Below, one piece after another: positions 43,101 through 52,891 of a DNA stretch of 64,000 bases. The notes below the pieces were generated by a model, which saw nothing but the letters and a program-made list of their open reading frames with translations, did not search any database and was not told the DNA's origin. Each line of letters begins with the position of its first letter. Position 1 is the first letter of the stretch. The stretch covers positions 1-64,000 of the forward strand of contig JAZNER010000016.1 of the NCBI GenBank assembly GCA_045588675.1, in the 5' to 3' direction. This stretch comes from SVTX01 sp045588675. Its GTDB lineage: Bacteria; Bacillota; Clostridia; Oscillospirales; CAG-272. A program made the translations under genes and the position numbers.

Positions 43101-43145
43101 ATTTTATGCGTGATGCGCACATTTTTCAAATCAAGGAGGACTTAA

Positions 43146-43637
43146 ATGGAAAGCAATAAATGCGACAAGTGCGAAATTATACACAAGCTTATTCAGACAA
43201 ACAGACTTCACAGAACTATAATAGAGCGCTTCGCGACAAGCCTTGGCTTACACTCCTCAGGTCACAGAATGCTTATGCATCTTATTCATTTTGATAAAAT
43301 CCCCTCTCAGAAGGAGCTTGCCGAGCATTTCAAAATCAGCCCCGCGGCAGTTGCAACAACTCTGAAAAAGCTTGAAGCCGACGGATATATAGAGCGGAGC
43401 AAATGCAGAGATATTCGCTTCAACGAAATCAGTATAACCGAGCGCGGACGCGCCGCCGCTATTGAAAGCGAAAAATATTTCAGACTTGTAGATATAACCG
43501 CTCTTGAAGATTTTTCACAGGAAGAGCTTGATTTGTTTGTAAGACTTCTTGAAAAAATGCAGACAAATCTCAAAAAAGCAGAATTGAATTTTGATTCAGA
43601 TAACGAAAAACCCTACGGAAAGGATAAAAAACAATGA
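43146..43637 (+). CDS. MarR-family transcriptional regulator
   Basis: A 163-residue winged-helix repressor. LHSSGHRMLMHLIHFDKIPSQKELAEHFKISPAAVATTLKKLEADGYIERSKCRDIRFNEISITERGR covers the wHTH and wing with the conserved DxR (RDIRF). The N-terminal Cys pair (NKCDKCEIIH) could bind a metal or act as a redox switch. Its stop overlaps the first exporter gene by four bases, and the tandem inverted repeats at the promoter suggest it represses its own operon. Confidence 0.92.
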   Translation: MESNKCDKCEIIHKLIQTNRLHRTIIERFATSLGLHSSGHRMLMHLIHFDKIPSQKELAEHFKISPAAVATTLKKLEADGYIERSKCRDIRFNEISITERGRAAAIESEKYFRLVDITALEDFSQEELDLFVRLLEKMQTNLKKAELNFDSDNEKPYGKDKKQ

Positions 43638-45388
43638 AAAAATGGTTGAAATATGTAAAGCCCTACTCGCTTTACTTTATTTTAGGACCGCTTTGTATGA
43701 TTGTTGAGGTAATAGGCGAGGTGCTTATGCCGACATACTTAGCAAAGGTAATCAACGCCGCAACAGCAAACGACCTGACTACACTCAAAAGCTTTGAGGC
43801 GATGGGTATGATGATAATCACCGCTCTTATGATGATGGCGGGCGGTATCGGCGGAGCGTATTTCGGGGGCAAGGCCTCTGTAAACTTCGCGGCAGATGTG
43901 AGAAACGACTTATTCCGCAAGGTGCAAGGCTTCAGCTTCTCAAACATAGACAAATTCTCAACGGGCTCGCTTGTAACAAGGCTTACAAACGATGTTCAGC
44001 AAATGCAGAACTTTGTCAATATGCTTCTCCGTATGTTCCTGCGCTCACCGGGTATGCTTATCGGTGCACTTATTATGGCGGTTAGAATGAGTCCTTCTCT
44101 TTCTCTTGTCTTCGCTGTAACTATCCCCTTGATGATACTTGCAATTTCATTTATTATCGCGCGCGGACTTCCCCTGTTTGCAAAAATGCAGACCAAGATT
44201 GACTCTCTCAACTCGACCGTACAGGAAAACATAACAAATGTGCGCGTTGTAAAATCCTTTGTCCGCGAAGACTTTGAAACAGAAAAGTTCTCTCGTGCAA
44301 ACACAAACCTGAAAAATTCGGGAATGGCTGCTATGAAGAATATGATTTTTATGCAGCCCGTTCAGACCTTCTTTATGTATCTTACGACTATTCTCGTAAT
44401 TTGGTTCGGCAGTCAGCTCGTAATATCAAACATGGGTGAGATTGACGGCTTCAAGGTCGGCGACCTCTCGTCATTCATAACCTATGTATCGCAAATTCTC
44501 TTCTCTCTTATGATGGTTACAATGATGCTTATGATTTCCTCGCGCGCTATGGCTTCGGCTAAACGAATTAAAGAGGTGCTTGGCGAGAAAATTGAGATTA
44601 CAGACCTTGAAAATGTCAATCACGATATAAAAATCGAAAACGGCGAGATTGAATTTAAAAATGTCACCTATCGCTACTATAAAAACAGCGAAGAGCCTGT
44701 GCTTGACAAAATAAACCTGAAAATTCCCGCAAGCTCAACCGTCGGCATTATCGGCTCGACAGGCTGTGGAAAAACTACTCTCGTTTCGCTTATTCCCCGT
44801 CTTTATGACACAGATGATGGTGAGGTTTTGATTGACGGAGTTAATGTGCGCGACTACTCTCTCTACAATCTTCGCGAGGGTGTCGGTATGGTTTTGCAAA
44901 AGAATGTTCTTTTCTCGGGAACGATTGAGGAAAATCTTCGTTGGGGCAACGAGCTTGCAAGTGACGAGGAGATTTTCGCGGCTGCCGACCACGCTCAGGC
45001 TGACAAATTCGTCAAGAACTTTACCGCAGGCTATCAGACTGAGCTCGGTCAGGGCGGCGTCAATGTTTCGGGCGGACAAAAGCAGAGGCTTTGTATCGCT
45101 CGCGCGCTGTTGAAAAAGCCAAAAATCATTATTCTCGATGACTCAACAAGCGCAGTTGACACGGCAACCGAGGCTCAAATCAGAAACACCTTTAAGACTG
45201 AGCTTGCAAGCTCCACAAAAATCATTATTGCACAAAGGATTTCTTCTGTTCGCGATGCCGATATGATAGTTGTTATGGACGACGGAAAAATAACGGGAAT
45301 AGGTACTCACGACGCTCTCATGGAAAGCAACACGGAGTATCAGGAAATATACAACTCACAAAACGATAAGAAGGAGGAGAAAAAATAA
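43634..45388 (+). CDS. ABC exporter half-transporter, degenerate-site subunit
   Basis: A 584-residue protein: six TM helices (about 1-300), then a nucleotide-binding domain with Walker A GSTGCGKTT, signature NVSGGQKQRL and Walker B IIILDDSTSAVD. The catalytic Glu after Walker B is Asp (DDSTS in place of DEATS), as in the non-hydrolysing site of heterodimeric exporters such as BmrC or TM287. It must pair with the next gene product. Substrates are probably drugs or lipids, by family. Its ATG overlaps the MarR gene. Confidence 0.93.
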   Translation: MKKWLKYVKPYSLYFILGPLCMIVEVIGEVLMPTYLAKVINAATANDLTTLKSFEAMGMMIITALMMMAGGIGGAYFGGKASVNFAADVRNDLFRKVQGFSFSNIDKFSTGSLVTRLTNDVQQMQNFVNMLLRMFLRSPGMLIGALIMAVRMSPSLSLVFAVTIPLMILAISFIIARGLPLFAKMQTKIDSLNSTVQENITNVRVVKSFVREDFETEKFSRANTNLKNSGMAAMKNMIFMQPVQTFFMYLTTILVIWFGSQLVISNMGEIDGFKVGDLSSFITYVSQILFSLMMVTMMLMISSRAMASAKRIKEVLGEKIEITDLENVNHDIKIENGEIEFKNVTYRYYKNSEEPVLDKINLKIPASSTVGIIGSTGCGKTTLVSLIPRLYDTDDGEVLIDGVNVRDYSLYNLREGVGMVLQKNVLFSGTIEENLRWGNELASDEEIFAAADHAQADKFVKNFTAGYQTELGQGGVNVSGGQKQRLCIARALLKKPKIIILDDSTSAVDTATEAQIRNTFKTELASSTKIIIAQRISSVRDADMIVVMDDGKITGIGTHDALMESNTEYQEIYNSQNDKKEEKK

Positions 45389-47424
45389 TGGCAAGAACTC
45401 TTAGCGAGCTTCAAAAGCAGTACAGCTCCTCTTCAAAAAACCCCGCAAAAATGGTCGGTCCCGGCCCAGCTGGCAGAGGACGCGGTCCCGGAGGAATGGG
45501 CGGAAAGCCGAAAAACACAAAGAAAACTATCGGCCGTCTTCTCGGTTATGTAGGCAAATACAAGTTTTTGCTGATAGTTGTATTCCTCTTTATGATTATC
45601 AATACTACCACCTCGCTATTGGGCGGTTATATGACAAGACCGATTATAAATAAGCTTTACGATTATACTATCGACTACAACGCAGAGCACGGAATTGAAG
45701 CTGATGTTCCCTCGCAGGATGGCGGGGCTGATGACAGGATGTCAGGCTTTATTTACGAGATTGCAGACAAAGCGATAGAGGGCTTCAAAAATACAGCTTC
45801 TCCGTTTATAAGCAAACTGATAGGAAGTCAAAACCAAAAGGTTTCAGATGTTCTGTCCTATATAGGCGCGGCGCTGATTATCCTTGCCAGTGTTTATCTT
45901 GTGACCATTCTCACAAACTACCTTCAGGCAAGAATTATGATAATGATTTCGCAAAGCTCTATTGAAAAACTGAGAAACGACCTGTTCTATAAAATGCAGA
46001 AGCTCCCCGTACGCTACTTTGACACCCACCCTACAGGTGAGGTCATGTCAAGATTTACAAACGATATTGACAACATTGATATTATGCTCAACAACTCGCT
46101 GACATCAATCGTTTCGGGTGTAATATCACTTATCGGAACATTCGTGTTTATGCTGACTACCCAATGGCAGCTGACATTGGTAACAGTATTCTTTATCCCG
46201 ATATTCATACTGGGCGGCGGAAAAATCGCGAAAAACTCACGAAAATACTATTCGGGACAGCAGGCGGCTCTTGGCGCGGCTAACGGATATATTGAGGAAA
46301 CAGTTACAGGACAAAAGGTTATTAAGGTCTTCAACCACGAGAGCACCTGCATTGAGGAGTTTGAAACGCTCAATGAGGATTTGAGAGATAAGCAGTTCAA
46401 ATCTCAATTTTTCGGCGGAATTATGGGTCCTGTTATGGGTAACACAAGCCAAATCAGCTACGCTGTGACTATCGGTGTCGGCGGAATTTTAATGTGCCAT
46501 AATATGCTTGATGCGGGCGGTCTTACACTTTTTGCAGGCTATTCAAAGCAATTCAGTATGCCGATAAACAATATTTCAATGCAGGCCGCGACTATCTTTT
46601 CGGCACTCGCGGGCGCAGAAAGAGTATTTGCGGTAATGGACGAAATGCCAGAGCTTCCCGACGCTGAAAATTCACAGGATATGCCAAAAATGCAAGGAGA
46701 AGTCGTTTTTGACAATGTAACCTTTGGCTACAATCCCGATAAGGTAATTCTCAAAAATCTCTCTCTTTATGCTCACCCCGGTCAGAAAATTGCCTTTGTC
46801 GGCTCTACGGGCGCGGGAAAGACCACCGTTACAAATCTTTTAAGCCGTTTTTATGATATATCCGAGGGTACGATTACTATTGACGGTGTAAATATCAAGG
46901 ACATCAAACGAGATGTGCTTCGTTCAAATATAGCAATGGTTTTGCAGGACACTCATCTCTTTACGGGAACTGTTATGGAAAATATCCGTTACGGCAGACC
47001 CGATGCTACTGACGACGAGGTTATAGCGGCGGCGAAAACAGCAAGTGCGCACAGCTTTATTATGAGGCTTTCGGACGGCTATTCAACTATGCTTGAAGGC
47101 GACGGAGCAAACCTGTCACAAGGACAGCGTCAGCTGCTCAATATTGCCCGTGCTGCTCTCTCAAAGGCTCCGATCCTTGTGCTCGACGAGGCAACGAGCT
47201 CGGTTGACACGAGAACCGAGCGACACATTGAGCATGGTATGGACAGACTTATGAAAAGCCGTACGACCTTCGTAATCGCGCACCGTCTTTCAACAGTTCG
47301 CAACTCAAATGCCATTATGGTACTTGAAGCGGGAGAAATAATAGAGCGCGGAACTCACGAGCAGCTGCTCGAAATGCAAGGCAGGTACTACGAGCTTTAC
47401 ACAGGCAAGCGCGAGCTCGACTAA
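45388..47424 (+). CDS. ABC exporter half-transporter, canonical-site subunit
   Basis: A 678-residue partner. The first 50 residues hold a Gly/Pro/Arg-rich segment (GPGPAGRGRGPGGMGGKPK). About 60 extra residues lie between TM1 and TM2 (outside the cell; acidic, EHGIEADVPSQDGGADDR). The NBD has Walker A GSTGAGKTT, signature NLSQGQRQLL and a canonical Walker B LVLDEATSSVD. Its ATG shares one base with the stop of the previous gene. The extracellular insertion may set the substrate range or binding partner. Confidence 0.93.
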   Translation: MARTLSELQKQYSSSSKNPAKMVGPGPAGRGRGPGGMGGKPKNTKKTIGRLLGYVGKYKFLLIVVFLFMIINTTTSLLGGYMTRPIINKLYDYTIDYNAEHGIEADVPSQDGGADDRMSGFIYEIADKAIEGFKNTASPFISKLIGSQNQKVSDVLSYIGAALIILASVYLVTILTNYLQARIMIMISQSSIEKLRNDLFYKMQKLPVRYFDTHPTGEVMSRFTNDIDNIDIMLNNSLTSIVSGVISLIGTFVFMLTTQWQLTLVTVFFIPIFILGGGKIAKNSRKYYSGQQAALGAANGYIEETVTGQKVIKVFNHESTCIEEFETLNEDLRDKQFKSQFFGGIMGPVMGNTSQISYAVTIGVGGILMCHNMLDAGGLTLFAGYSKQFSMPINNISMQAATIFSALAGAERVFAVMDEMPELPDAENSQDMPKMQGEVVFDNVTFGYNPDKVILKNLSLYAHPGQKIAFVGSTGAGKTTVTNLLSRFYDISEGTITIDGVNIKDIKRDVLRSNIAMVLQDTHLFTGTVMENIRYGRPDATDDEVIAAAKTASAHSFIMRLSDGYSTMLEGDGANLSQGQRQLLNIARAALSKAPILVLDEATSSVDTRTERHIEHGMDRLMKSRTTFVIAHRLSTVRNSNAIMVLEAGEIIERGTHEQLLEMQGRYYELYTGKRELD

Positions 47425-47451
47425 AACAAATTAACTAAAACAAAACAAGAT

Positions 47452-47490
47452 AAAACAGAGGGCGGATGCTTTGCATCCGCCCTCTGTTTT
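47452..47490. terminator. Bidirectional terminator
   Basis: An 18-bp perfect stem (AAAACAGAGGGCGGATGC with its complement) and TTT loop between convergent operons. Confidence 0.92.
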
Positions 47491-47499
47491 GTCTGCTTT

Positions 47500-49152
47500 T
47501 TACCTTTTATTTTTAATTGATTTTTCAAGCAATTCCAAAAACTCCGTTTTTTCGGGATATTCCGAGAGGTCAAGTGACTGCAAATCTTCAATCACGCTCT
47601 CAATCGTGATGTCCCCGATATATTCACTGTTGTGCAAAAGCATAGTCGTTTGAATTACACAAAGCATAAATTTAACATCATCATTTGTGTCACCAAGCTC
47701 TCTTGCGCCGATTGAATATTCATTGAGCAGGCTTATCGGCTCACCGGGATTTTTATATCTTACGGCAAGCTTTATCCATTCTGTACCCTCTGCACTGTCA
47801 TTCCACATATTAACGCCATCGTTAAATGTAATCTCATAGCAGACTGTCACCTGATGAGAAGCTCCGACCTCGCCCGCGTCCTTTGTATCGTCCTCAAAAT
47901 CCTCAGTGTCCAGAAGTCTGTTTTCATAGCCAATCAAGCGGTATGAGCTTACATAATCCTTATCAAAGGTAAGCTGCATTTTTACATCCTCTGCAACCGT
48001 GTAAAGAGTGCCAAGCAGGTCTGTTCCCATAACTCTCTCTGCCTCGCTCTCACCGTCAATATAGTAATAAACGCCATTACCGTGGTCTGCAATCGCTTCC
48101 ATATTGGCATCGCGGTAGTTGCCTGTGCCAAAGCCTAAAACTGACAGGTAAACGCCCTGACCTCTCTTTTGCTCAACATAATTCTGAAGCTCCTCTGCTG
48201 AGGAAATTCCAACATTGAGGTCGCCGTCAGACGCCATGATTATACGGTTATTTCCGCCCTCAATAAAATGCTTTTCGGCAATTCTGTACGCCTCTGTAAG
48301 TCCTGCCTCGCCGTTAGTTGAACCTGACGCGTTAAGACTGTTGATAGCAGCCATAATCTTCTCTGATTTATTGCCCTCACAGCCATCAAGCACGACCTGC
48401 TCCCTGCCCGAATAGGTTACAATAGAAACTCTGTCCTTTTCGCTTAAGCTTCCAACAAGAGTTGAGAATGCCTTTTTGAGCAAGGGCAGCTTATCCTCAG
48501 AGCGCATAGAACCCGAAACATCTATCAGGAAAACAAGATTGTTGCCTTCGCTTACAGTTGCTTCCTCTGCCTTGAGGGTGAGGCGCAAAACATACGAGCT
48601 CTCGTTCCAGGGACACGCTACTATATCTGTTGTAACACCGAAAAGCTCGTTATCCCTGGGGCTTTGAACATCATATTTAAAATAGTTAATAAACTCCTCT
48701 GTTCTGAACGCCGAAGAGGAATTTGCAAGCTCGCGCCAGCGATATCCCTGATTTATCAGCTTTCGGAAATAGGTATATGAAGCCGTGTCAACATCCGCAG
48801 AAAAGGTAGAAATGTTGTTTTCAGCCGTGTTAATAAAGGGATTTTCTTTCCAAATCGGGAAATAAGGGGTATCGATATATATATCTGCCTCTGTCTTATT
48901 TTCGTCTTCGCTCGGAGCTTCAGGATATATTGCCTCATCGCTATCAGACTTTTCTGCCTCAGCATAAATATAATCTTTCAACCCTGCCTGAGAGCTGCCG
49001 CTTTGTGAGAAGCTCGGATTATTATAAATCCCGTTGCCGCCGTCGGCAATACCGCCTAACGACTCGTCCTTCGTTGCCGCGTTACAAGCTGCGAATGAAA
49101 TCGCAAGCATAAAAACCAACAATAACGATAAAATTCTAACTGTTTTTTTCAT
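47500..49152 (-). CDS. YfbK-like von Willebrand factor A lipoprotein
   Basis: A 550-residue lipoprotein: signal MKKTVRILSLLLVFMLAISFAAC with a lipobox, an acidic linker, then the YfbK-type pre-domain (NTAENNISTFSADVDTASYTYFRKLINQGYRWRELANSSSAFRTEEFINYF) and a vWA domain with MIDAS residues DVSGSM and later MASDGDLNVG. A DUF3520-like C-terminal domain follows (YKNPGEPISLLNEYSIG). The vWA domain would bind a metal-coordinated ligand on the outside. It is the third gene after an ECF sigma and an anti-sigma factor. The inner ATG has GAAAGGATGG. Confidence 0.9.
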   Translation of the reverse strand: MKKTVRILSLLLVFMLAISFAACNAATKDESLGGIADGGNGIYNNPSFSQSGSSQAGLKDYIYAEAEKSDSDEAIYPEAPSEDENKTEADIYIDTPYFPIWKENPFINTAENNISTFSADVDTASYTYFRKLINQGYRWRELANSSSAFRTEEFINYFKYDVQSPRDNELFGVTTDIVACPWNESSYVLRLTLKAEEATVSEGNNLVFLIDVSGSMRSEDKLPLLKKAFSTLVGSLSEKDRVSIVTYSGREQVVLDGCEGNKSEKIMAAINSLNASGSTNGEAGLTEAYRIAEKHFIEGGNNRIIMASDGDLNVGISSAEELQNYVEQKRGQGVYLSVLGFGTGNYRDANMEAIADHGNGVYYYIDGESEAERVMGTDLLGTLYTVAEDVKMQLTFDKDYVSSYRLIGYENRLLDTEDFEDDTKDAGEVGASHQVTVCYEITFNDGVNMWNDSAEGTEWIKLAVRYKNPGEPISLLNEYSIGARELGDTNDDVKFMLCVIQTTMLLHNSEYIGDITIESVIEDLQSLDLSEYPEKTEFLELLEKSIKNKR

Positions 49153-49195
49153 TGTGTAACCATCCTTTCTATCGGTCATCCCGATATTAAAAGCA

Positions 49196-49828
49196 TTATT
49201 GCAGAGCTTCAAGAAGTATCTGCACGAACTTTTCCTCGGGGATAATCTCTGCCTCGTAATCAAAAATCTCGCCCGAAATGTTGCCATCTGTCTGTTTCAG
49301 ATACGGAGAGGTCACTTTGCCGTCGCCGTAAAGCACCCAGACCTTGTAATTAAGTGTTGGAGAGGACACTCCCGTCTGCACACCGTTGCCCATTTCTTCC
49401 TTGAGCATCTCAATCTCGCTTGACTTAAGTCCTTGACTTACATAGTATCCGCTCTCCCCGATATTCTGCCAGACAATGTGTGCGCAGTCAGAGAAATACG
49501 GCAGCTCTTCACTTGAATTGACAAGCCTTCCGTCAAATAACCTTTGAGATTTATTTTCAAGGAAAAGCGCTTCAACCGATTGGATTTTAAACTCCTCTCG
49601 GTCGAGCGTGCCCTCTCCCTTGTTGCCGACGAAAAGATTTAATCTTGAAATAAGATTGCCACCTACCGTCAATGCGAACACAAGAGTAACGGCTGCCGCT
49701 ATGAGCCAAGTCCTCGACAGACTTTTTCGTTTTGACCTGTACTCTATCGCCTCGGCAATTAACGCATCGTCAAGCTCGCCGATTTCGCGGAGCAGATATT
49801 CGGTTTTTTGCTTTTTTAAGTTTTTCAT
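49196..49828 (-). CDS. Putative anti-sigma factor, single-pass membrane protein
   Basis: A 210-residue protein. Residues 1-38 are cytosolic and charged (LREIGELDDALIAEAIEYRSKRK, similar to the start of anti-sigma proteins such as RsiV-like or DUF4179 members). One TM spans about 42-62 (WLIAAAVTLVFALTVGGN). The extracellular part (about 65-210) is unrecognised. Its start overlaps the sigma gene by four bases. Function is inferred from context. Confidence 0.75.
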   Translation of the reverse strand: MKNLKKQKTEYLLREIGELDDALIAEAIEYRSKRKSLSRTWLIAAAVTLVFALTVGGNLISRLNLFVGNKGEGTLDREEFKIQSVEALFLENKSQRLFDGRLVNSSEELPYFSDCAHIVWQNIGESGYYVSQGLKSSEIEMLKEEMGNGVQTGVSSPTLNYKVWVLYGDGKVTSPYLKQTDGNISGEIFDYEAEIIPEEKFVQILLEALQ

Positions 49829-50376
49829 AATAAACCCTGCCCCTCTAAATATTTTTGCAAGCTCTGCCTTGTGCGGAAAAGAGTAGTTTTGATTTTTGCC
49901 TCTCCTATGCCCATCTGAAAAGCAATTTCTCCGATTGACTTTGAATAAAAGTAACGCAGAATAAACATTACTCTTTTTTCCTTATCAAGCGAATACAAAA
50001 AGCTGTTAAGAGCATCTTTCAGCCTGCCGTTTTCAAAATCAAAATCCGAGCTCTCTCGGTCGGGAATAATGTCGGACAATTCCATAGAGATATTGTCAAT
50101 TCCGCCTCTTTTTTCGCTGTGCAGGCGTCTGTAGCGGTCAATCGAAATCCTACGGGTGATTTTGGAAAGAAATGCTCCGAGATAGGTCGGTCTTGCATCG
50201 GGCATAGCTCCCCAAGCGTCAAGATATGTGTCGTTGACACATTCCTCTGCGTCCTCGTGCGAGTAAAGCAAGGAATATGACAGTGATGTAAGCATTCGGC
50301 CGTACTTTGTGTCTGATTCCCGAATGGCTCTCTCATCTCGCGCCCAATATAAATCAACTATTTTGGTGTCTTCCAT
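49825..50376 (-). CDS. ECF-type RNA polymerase sigma factor
   Basis: A 183-residue sigma-70 family factor with region 2 (about 15-90: LTSLSYSLLYSHEDAEECVNDTYLDAWGAMP, with the conserved AEE(C)VNDTY) and region 4 (about 130-180: FILRYFYSKSIGEIAFQMGIGEAKIKTTLFRTRQSLQKYL). The inner ATG is used, preceded by AAAGG. With the overlapping anti-sigma gene and the vWA lipoprotein it forms an envelope-signalling operon. Confidence 0.9.
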   Translation of the reverse strand: MEDTKIVDLYWARDERAIRESDTKYGRMLTSLSYSLLYSHEDAEECVNDTYLDAWGAMPDARPTYLGAFLSKITRRISIDRYRRLHSEKRGGIDNISMELSDIIPDRESSDFDFENGRLKDALNSFLYSLDKEKRVMFILRYFYSKSIGEIAFQMGIGEAKIKTTLFRTRQSLQKYLEGQGLL

Positions 50377-50508
50377 AGTCTTTACCTTTGTCGGTGAGCA
50401 TCGCCGACCTCCTCTCTTACTTCGGCCTTCATACAATATGTCGCAAAATTTTTTCAAAGGTTACACATTTTTGGAAAAATTTTTGTTTTTTATGAAAGCT
50501 ATATGAAA

Positions 50509-50537
50509 ATGATACCATAAAACAAAATTTGTGTCAA
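50509..50537 (-). promoter_or_regulatory. Promoter of the sigma/anti-sigma/vWA operon
   Basis: Minus-strand TTGACA and TATCAT with a 17-bp spacer, sigma-A-like. It leaves a leader of about 130 nt. Confidence 0.65.
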
Positions 50538-50593
50538 TATGTTCAGTTCTATTCATTCAATAAAACAGTGTACAGGAAAGCTGAGATCAAACA

Positions 50594-50642
50594 AAAAAAC
50601 AAGGTCGGACAAGCATTTTTTCACTTATCCAACCTTGTTTTA
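50594..50642 (-). terminator. Terminator after metG
   Basis: AAACAAGGT(c)GGA with TCC(a)ACCTTGTTT stem, T-run on the minus strand. Confidence 0.8.
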
Positions 50643-50651
50643 TTTTAAAAA

Positions 50652-52628
50652 TTATCTTACTCTTTCACCGAGAGGTGTATCTTTATCAAGGAATACGACG
50701 CGGACTGTTTCCTCACCCGACGCTAAAATCATACCGTTTGACTCAATACCGCATAGGGTCGCGGGCTTCAAGTTTGCAACGACAATAATCTTCTTGCCAA
50801 TCAAAGCCTCAGGCTCGTACCATTTCGCAATACCCGAAACGACCTGCCTTTGCTCATAGCCAAGGTCAACCTTAAGCTTTAAAAGCTTTTTAGCCTTCGG
50901 CACCTTTTCACATTCAAGGATTTTTGCGGTTCGAAGCTCAACTGACATAAAGTCCTCAATTCCTATAATAGCACAGTCCTCAGGCTTTTCGGGAACTTCG
51001 TTAGCCTTAGCTTCCGCCTCGGCCTTTTTTCTCTTTTCTTCCATTTCAGCTTCAAGCATAGAGAGCATCTTTGCCTCGTCAATTCTTGCGAAAAGCACCT
51101 TCGAATCGCAAACAGCTCTTCCCGCCTCTATTCCGGAGAATTTGTCGGCTGTGCCGATTGTATCAAACGCCGTCTTGTCTGTGCCGAGCTGAGATAAAAT
51201 CTCCTCTGCTGTCGCAGGGATAAACGGCGTAAGCATTACAGCTCCCCAACGGATTGCTTCAAGCAAATTGTAAAGAACTGTGCCAAGTCGTGCCGACCGG
51301 CTCTCGTCCTTGGCAAGTGTCCAAGGAGTAGTTTCGTCAATGTATTTGTTTGCGCGGGAGAGCATTTCAAACACACATTCAAGCGCATCTGCAATTCTCC
51401 AGGCATCCATATTCTTAATTACGCCGTCATAAGCCTTAACACAAGCGGAAATCAGCTCGTCATCGAGCACCTCTTTCTCCAGAGGAGCCTGAATTGTCTT
51501 GTCAAAATACTTCTTCTGCATATCAAGCGTACGCTTAACAAGGTTTCCGAGATTGTTTACAAGGTCTGTGTTAAATCTCTTGATTACAGACTCATAGGTA
51601 ATACTTCCGTCAGTTGCATACGGCATCTCGGCAAGAGCATAATAACGCACCCCGTCAACGCCGAAGCGGTCTGCAAGCTCGTCTGCATAAATAACATTTC
51701 CGCGTGACTTTGACATTTTGTCAGCGCCGAAGTTAAACCAAGGATGGCCGAAAATCTGCTTGGGCAGGGGCAGGTCAAGCGCCATTAAGAATATAGGCCA
51801 ATAAATCGTGTGGAAGCGTAAAATATCCTTTCCGATAATGTGCACATCACACGGCCAATATTTTTTGAAATGCTCGCTCTGCTCCTCAAATGATTTGTCG
51901 GGGTCGTAGCCAAGAGCCGTAATATAGTTTGTAAGCGCATCAAGCCAAACATAGATAACATGCTTACTGTCAAAATCAACGGGAATTCCCCACTTAAACG
52001 AGGTTCTCGAAACGCAAAGGTCCTGAAGTCCTGCCTTGAGGAAGTTGTTTACCATTTCCTTTTTTCTTGATTCGGGAGAAATAAAATCAGGATTTTCCTC
52101 AATATGCTTTATAAGTCTGTCAACATATTTGGTCATTTTGAAGAAGTATGCTTCCTCACTTGCTCTCTGCACCTCGCGTCCGCAGTCAGGGCATTTGCCG
52201 CCCTCTGCCTGAGTGTCGGTAAAGAAGGACTCACAGGGAGTGCAGTACCAGCCCTCATATGTGCTCTTGTAAATATCGCCATTCTTATAGAATTTTGTGA
52301 AGATTTTGCTGACAGCCTTCTCGTGATAGTCATCAGTCGTACGAATAAAATAATCGTAGCTTGAATTCATTTTATCCCAAACGCCCTTGATTTCCTCTGC
52401 AACGCCATCAACATACTGCTTGGGTGTAATGCCCGCGTCAAGCGCAAGATTTTCAATCTTCTGACCGTGCTCGTCTGTACCCGTGCAGAAGAATACATCA
52501 TATCCGCGCGCTCTCTTATATCTCGCAATCGCATCAGTTGCTATAACCTCATATGTGTTTCCGAAGTGAGGCTTGCGCGAAGCGTAAGCAATCGCCGTTG
52601 TAATATAAAACTTCTCTTTGTTTGCCAT
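50652..52628 (-). CDS. metG: Methionyl-tRNA synthetase with C-terminal tRNA-binding domain
   Basis: A 658-residue class I synthetase. The HIGH-like motif reads PHFGNTYEVI, the zinc knuckle is CTPCESFFTDTQAEGGKCPDCG, and KMSKS is GADKMSKSRGN. A linker rich in Lys/Glu/Ala (EAEMEEKRKKAEAEAKANEVPEKPED) leads to a C-terminal EMAP/Trbp111-type OB-fold (about 555-658, SVELRTAKILECEKVPKAKKLLKLKVDLG). It charges tRNA-Met. An AAAGGAA site precedes the ATG. Confidence 0.96.
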   Translation of the reverse strand: MANKEKFYITTAIAYASRKPHFGNTYEVIATDAIARYKRARGYDVFFCTGTDEHGQKIENLALDAGITPKQYVDGVAEEIKGVWDKMNSSYDYFIRTTDDYHEKAVSKIFTKFYKNGDIYKSTYEGWYCTPCESFFTDTQAEGGKCPDCGREVQRASEEAYFFKMTKYVDRLIKHIEENPDFISPESRKKEMVNNFLKAGLQDLCVSRTSFKWGIPVDFDSKHVIYVWLDALTNYITALGYDPDKSFEEQSEHFKKYWPCDVHIIGKDILRFHTIYWPIFLMALDLPLPKQIFGHPWFNFGADKMSKSRGNVIYADELADRFGVDGVRYYALAEMPYATDGSITYESVIKRFNTDLVNNLGNLVKRTLDMQKKYFDKTIQAPLEKEVLDDELISACVKAYDGVIKNMDAWRIADALECVFEMLSRANKYIDETTPWTLAKDESRSARLGTVLYNLLEAIRWGAVMLTPFIPATAEEILSQLGTDKTAFDTIGTADKFSGIEAGRAVCDSKVLFARIDEAKMLSMLEAEMEEKRKKAEAEAKANEVPEKPEDCAIIGIEDFMSVELRTAKILECEKVPKAKKLLKLKVDLGYEQRQVVSGIAKWYEPEALIGKKIIVVANLKPATLCGIESNGMILASGEETVRVVFLDKDTPLGERVR

Positions 52629-52891
52629 TTCCTTTACCTTACGCGCCGAATGGGGCGCGCCTTTCTAAAAGTTGTCTTCATTATATTATAAATATATAAA
52701 ACCATTTTTCACACTCAAAGGCACCACTGGCCAAAGAATGATTTTCACATAAATATCGAATGTTTTAACCGACATTTATGACAAAATAAGCAATACATAA
52801 TTTATTATACCAAATTTTTCAATTTATTACAATAGGTATTTAAAATTTTTTTAAAATACCCTTAAATTATGCCAGAAACACAAGGAAAAAG

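Noticed and set aside
52629..52800. Methionine T-box or S-box in the metG leader
   Set aside because: No GGTACC T-box core, no terminator pair and no SAM-riboswitch pattern could be found in the leader.
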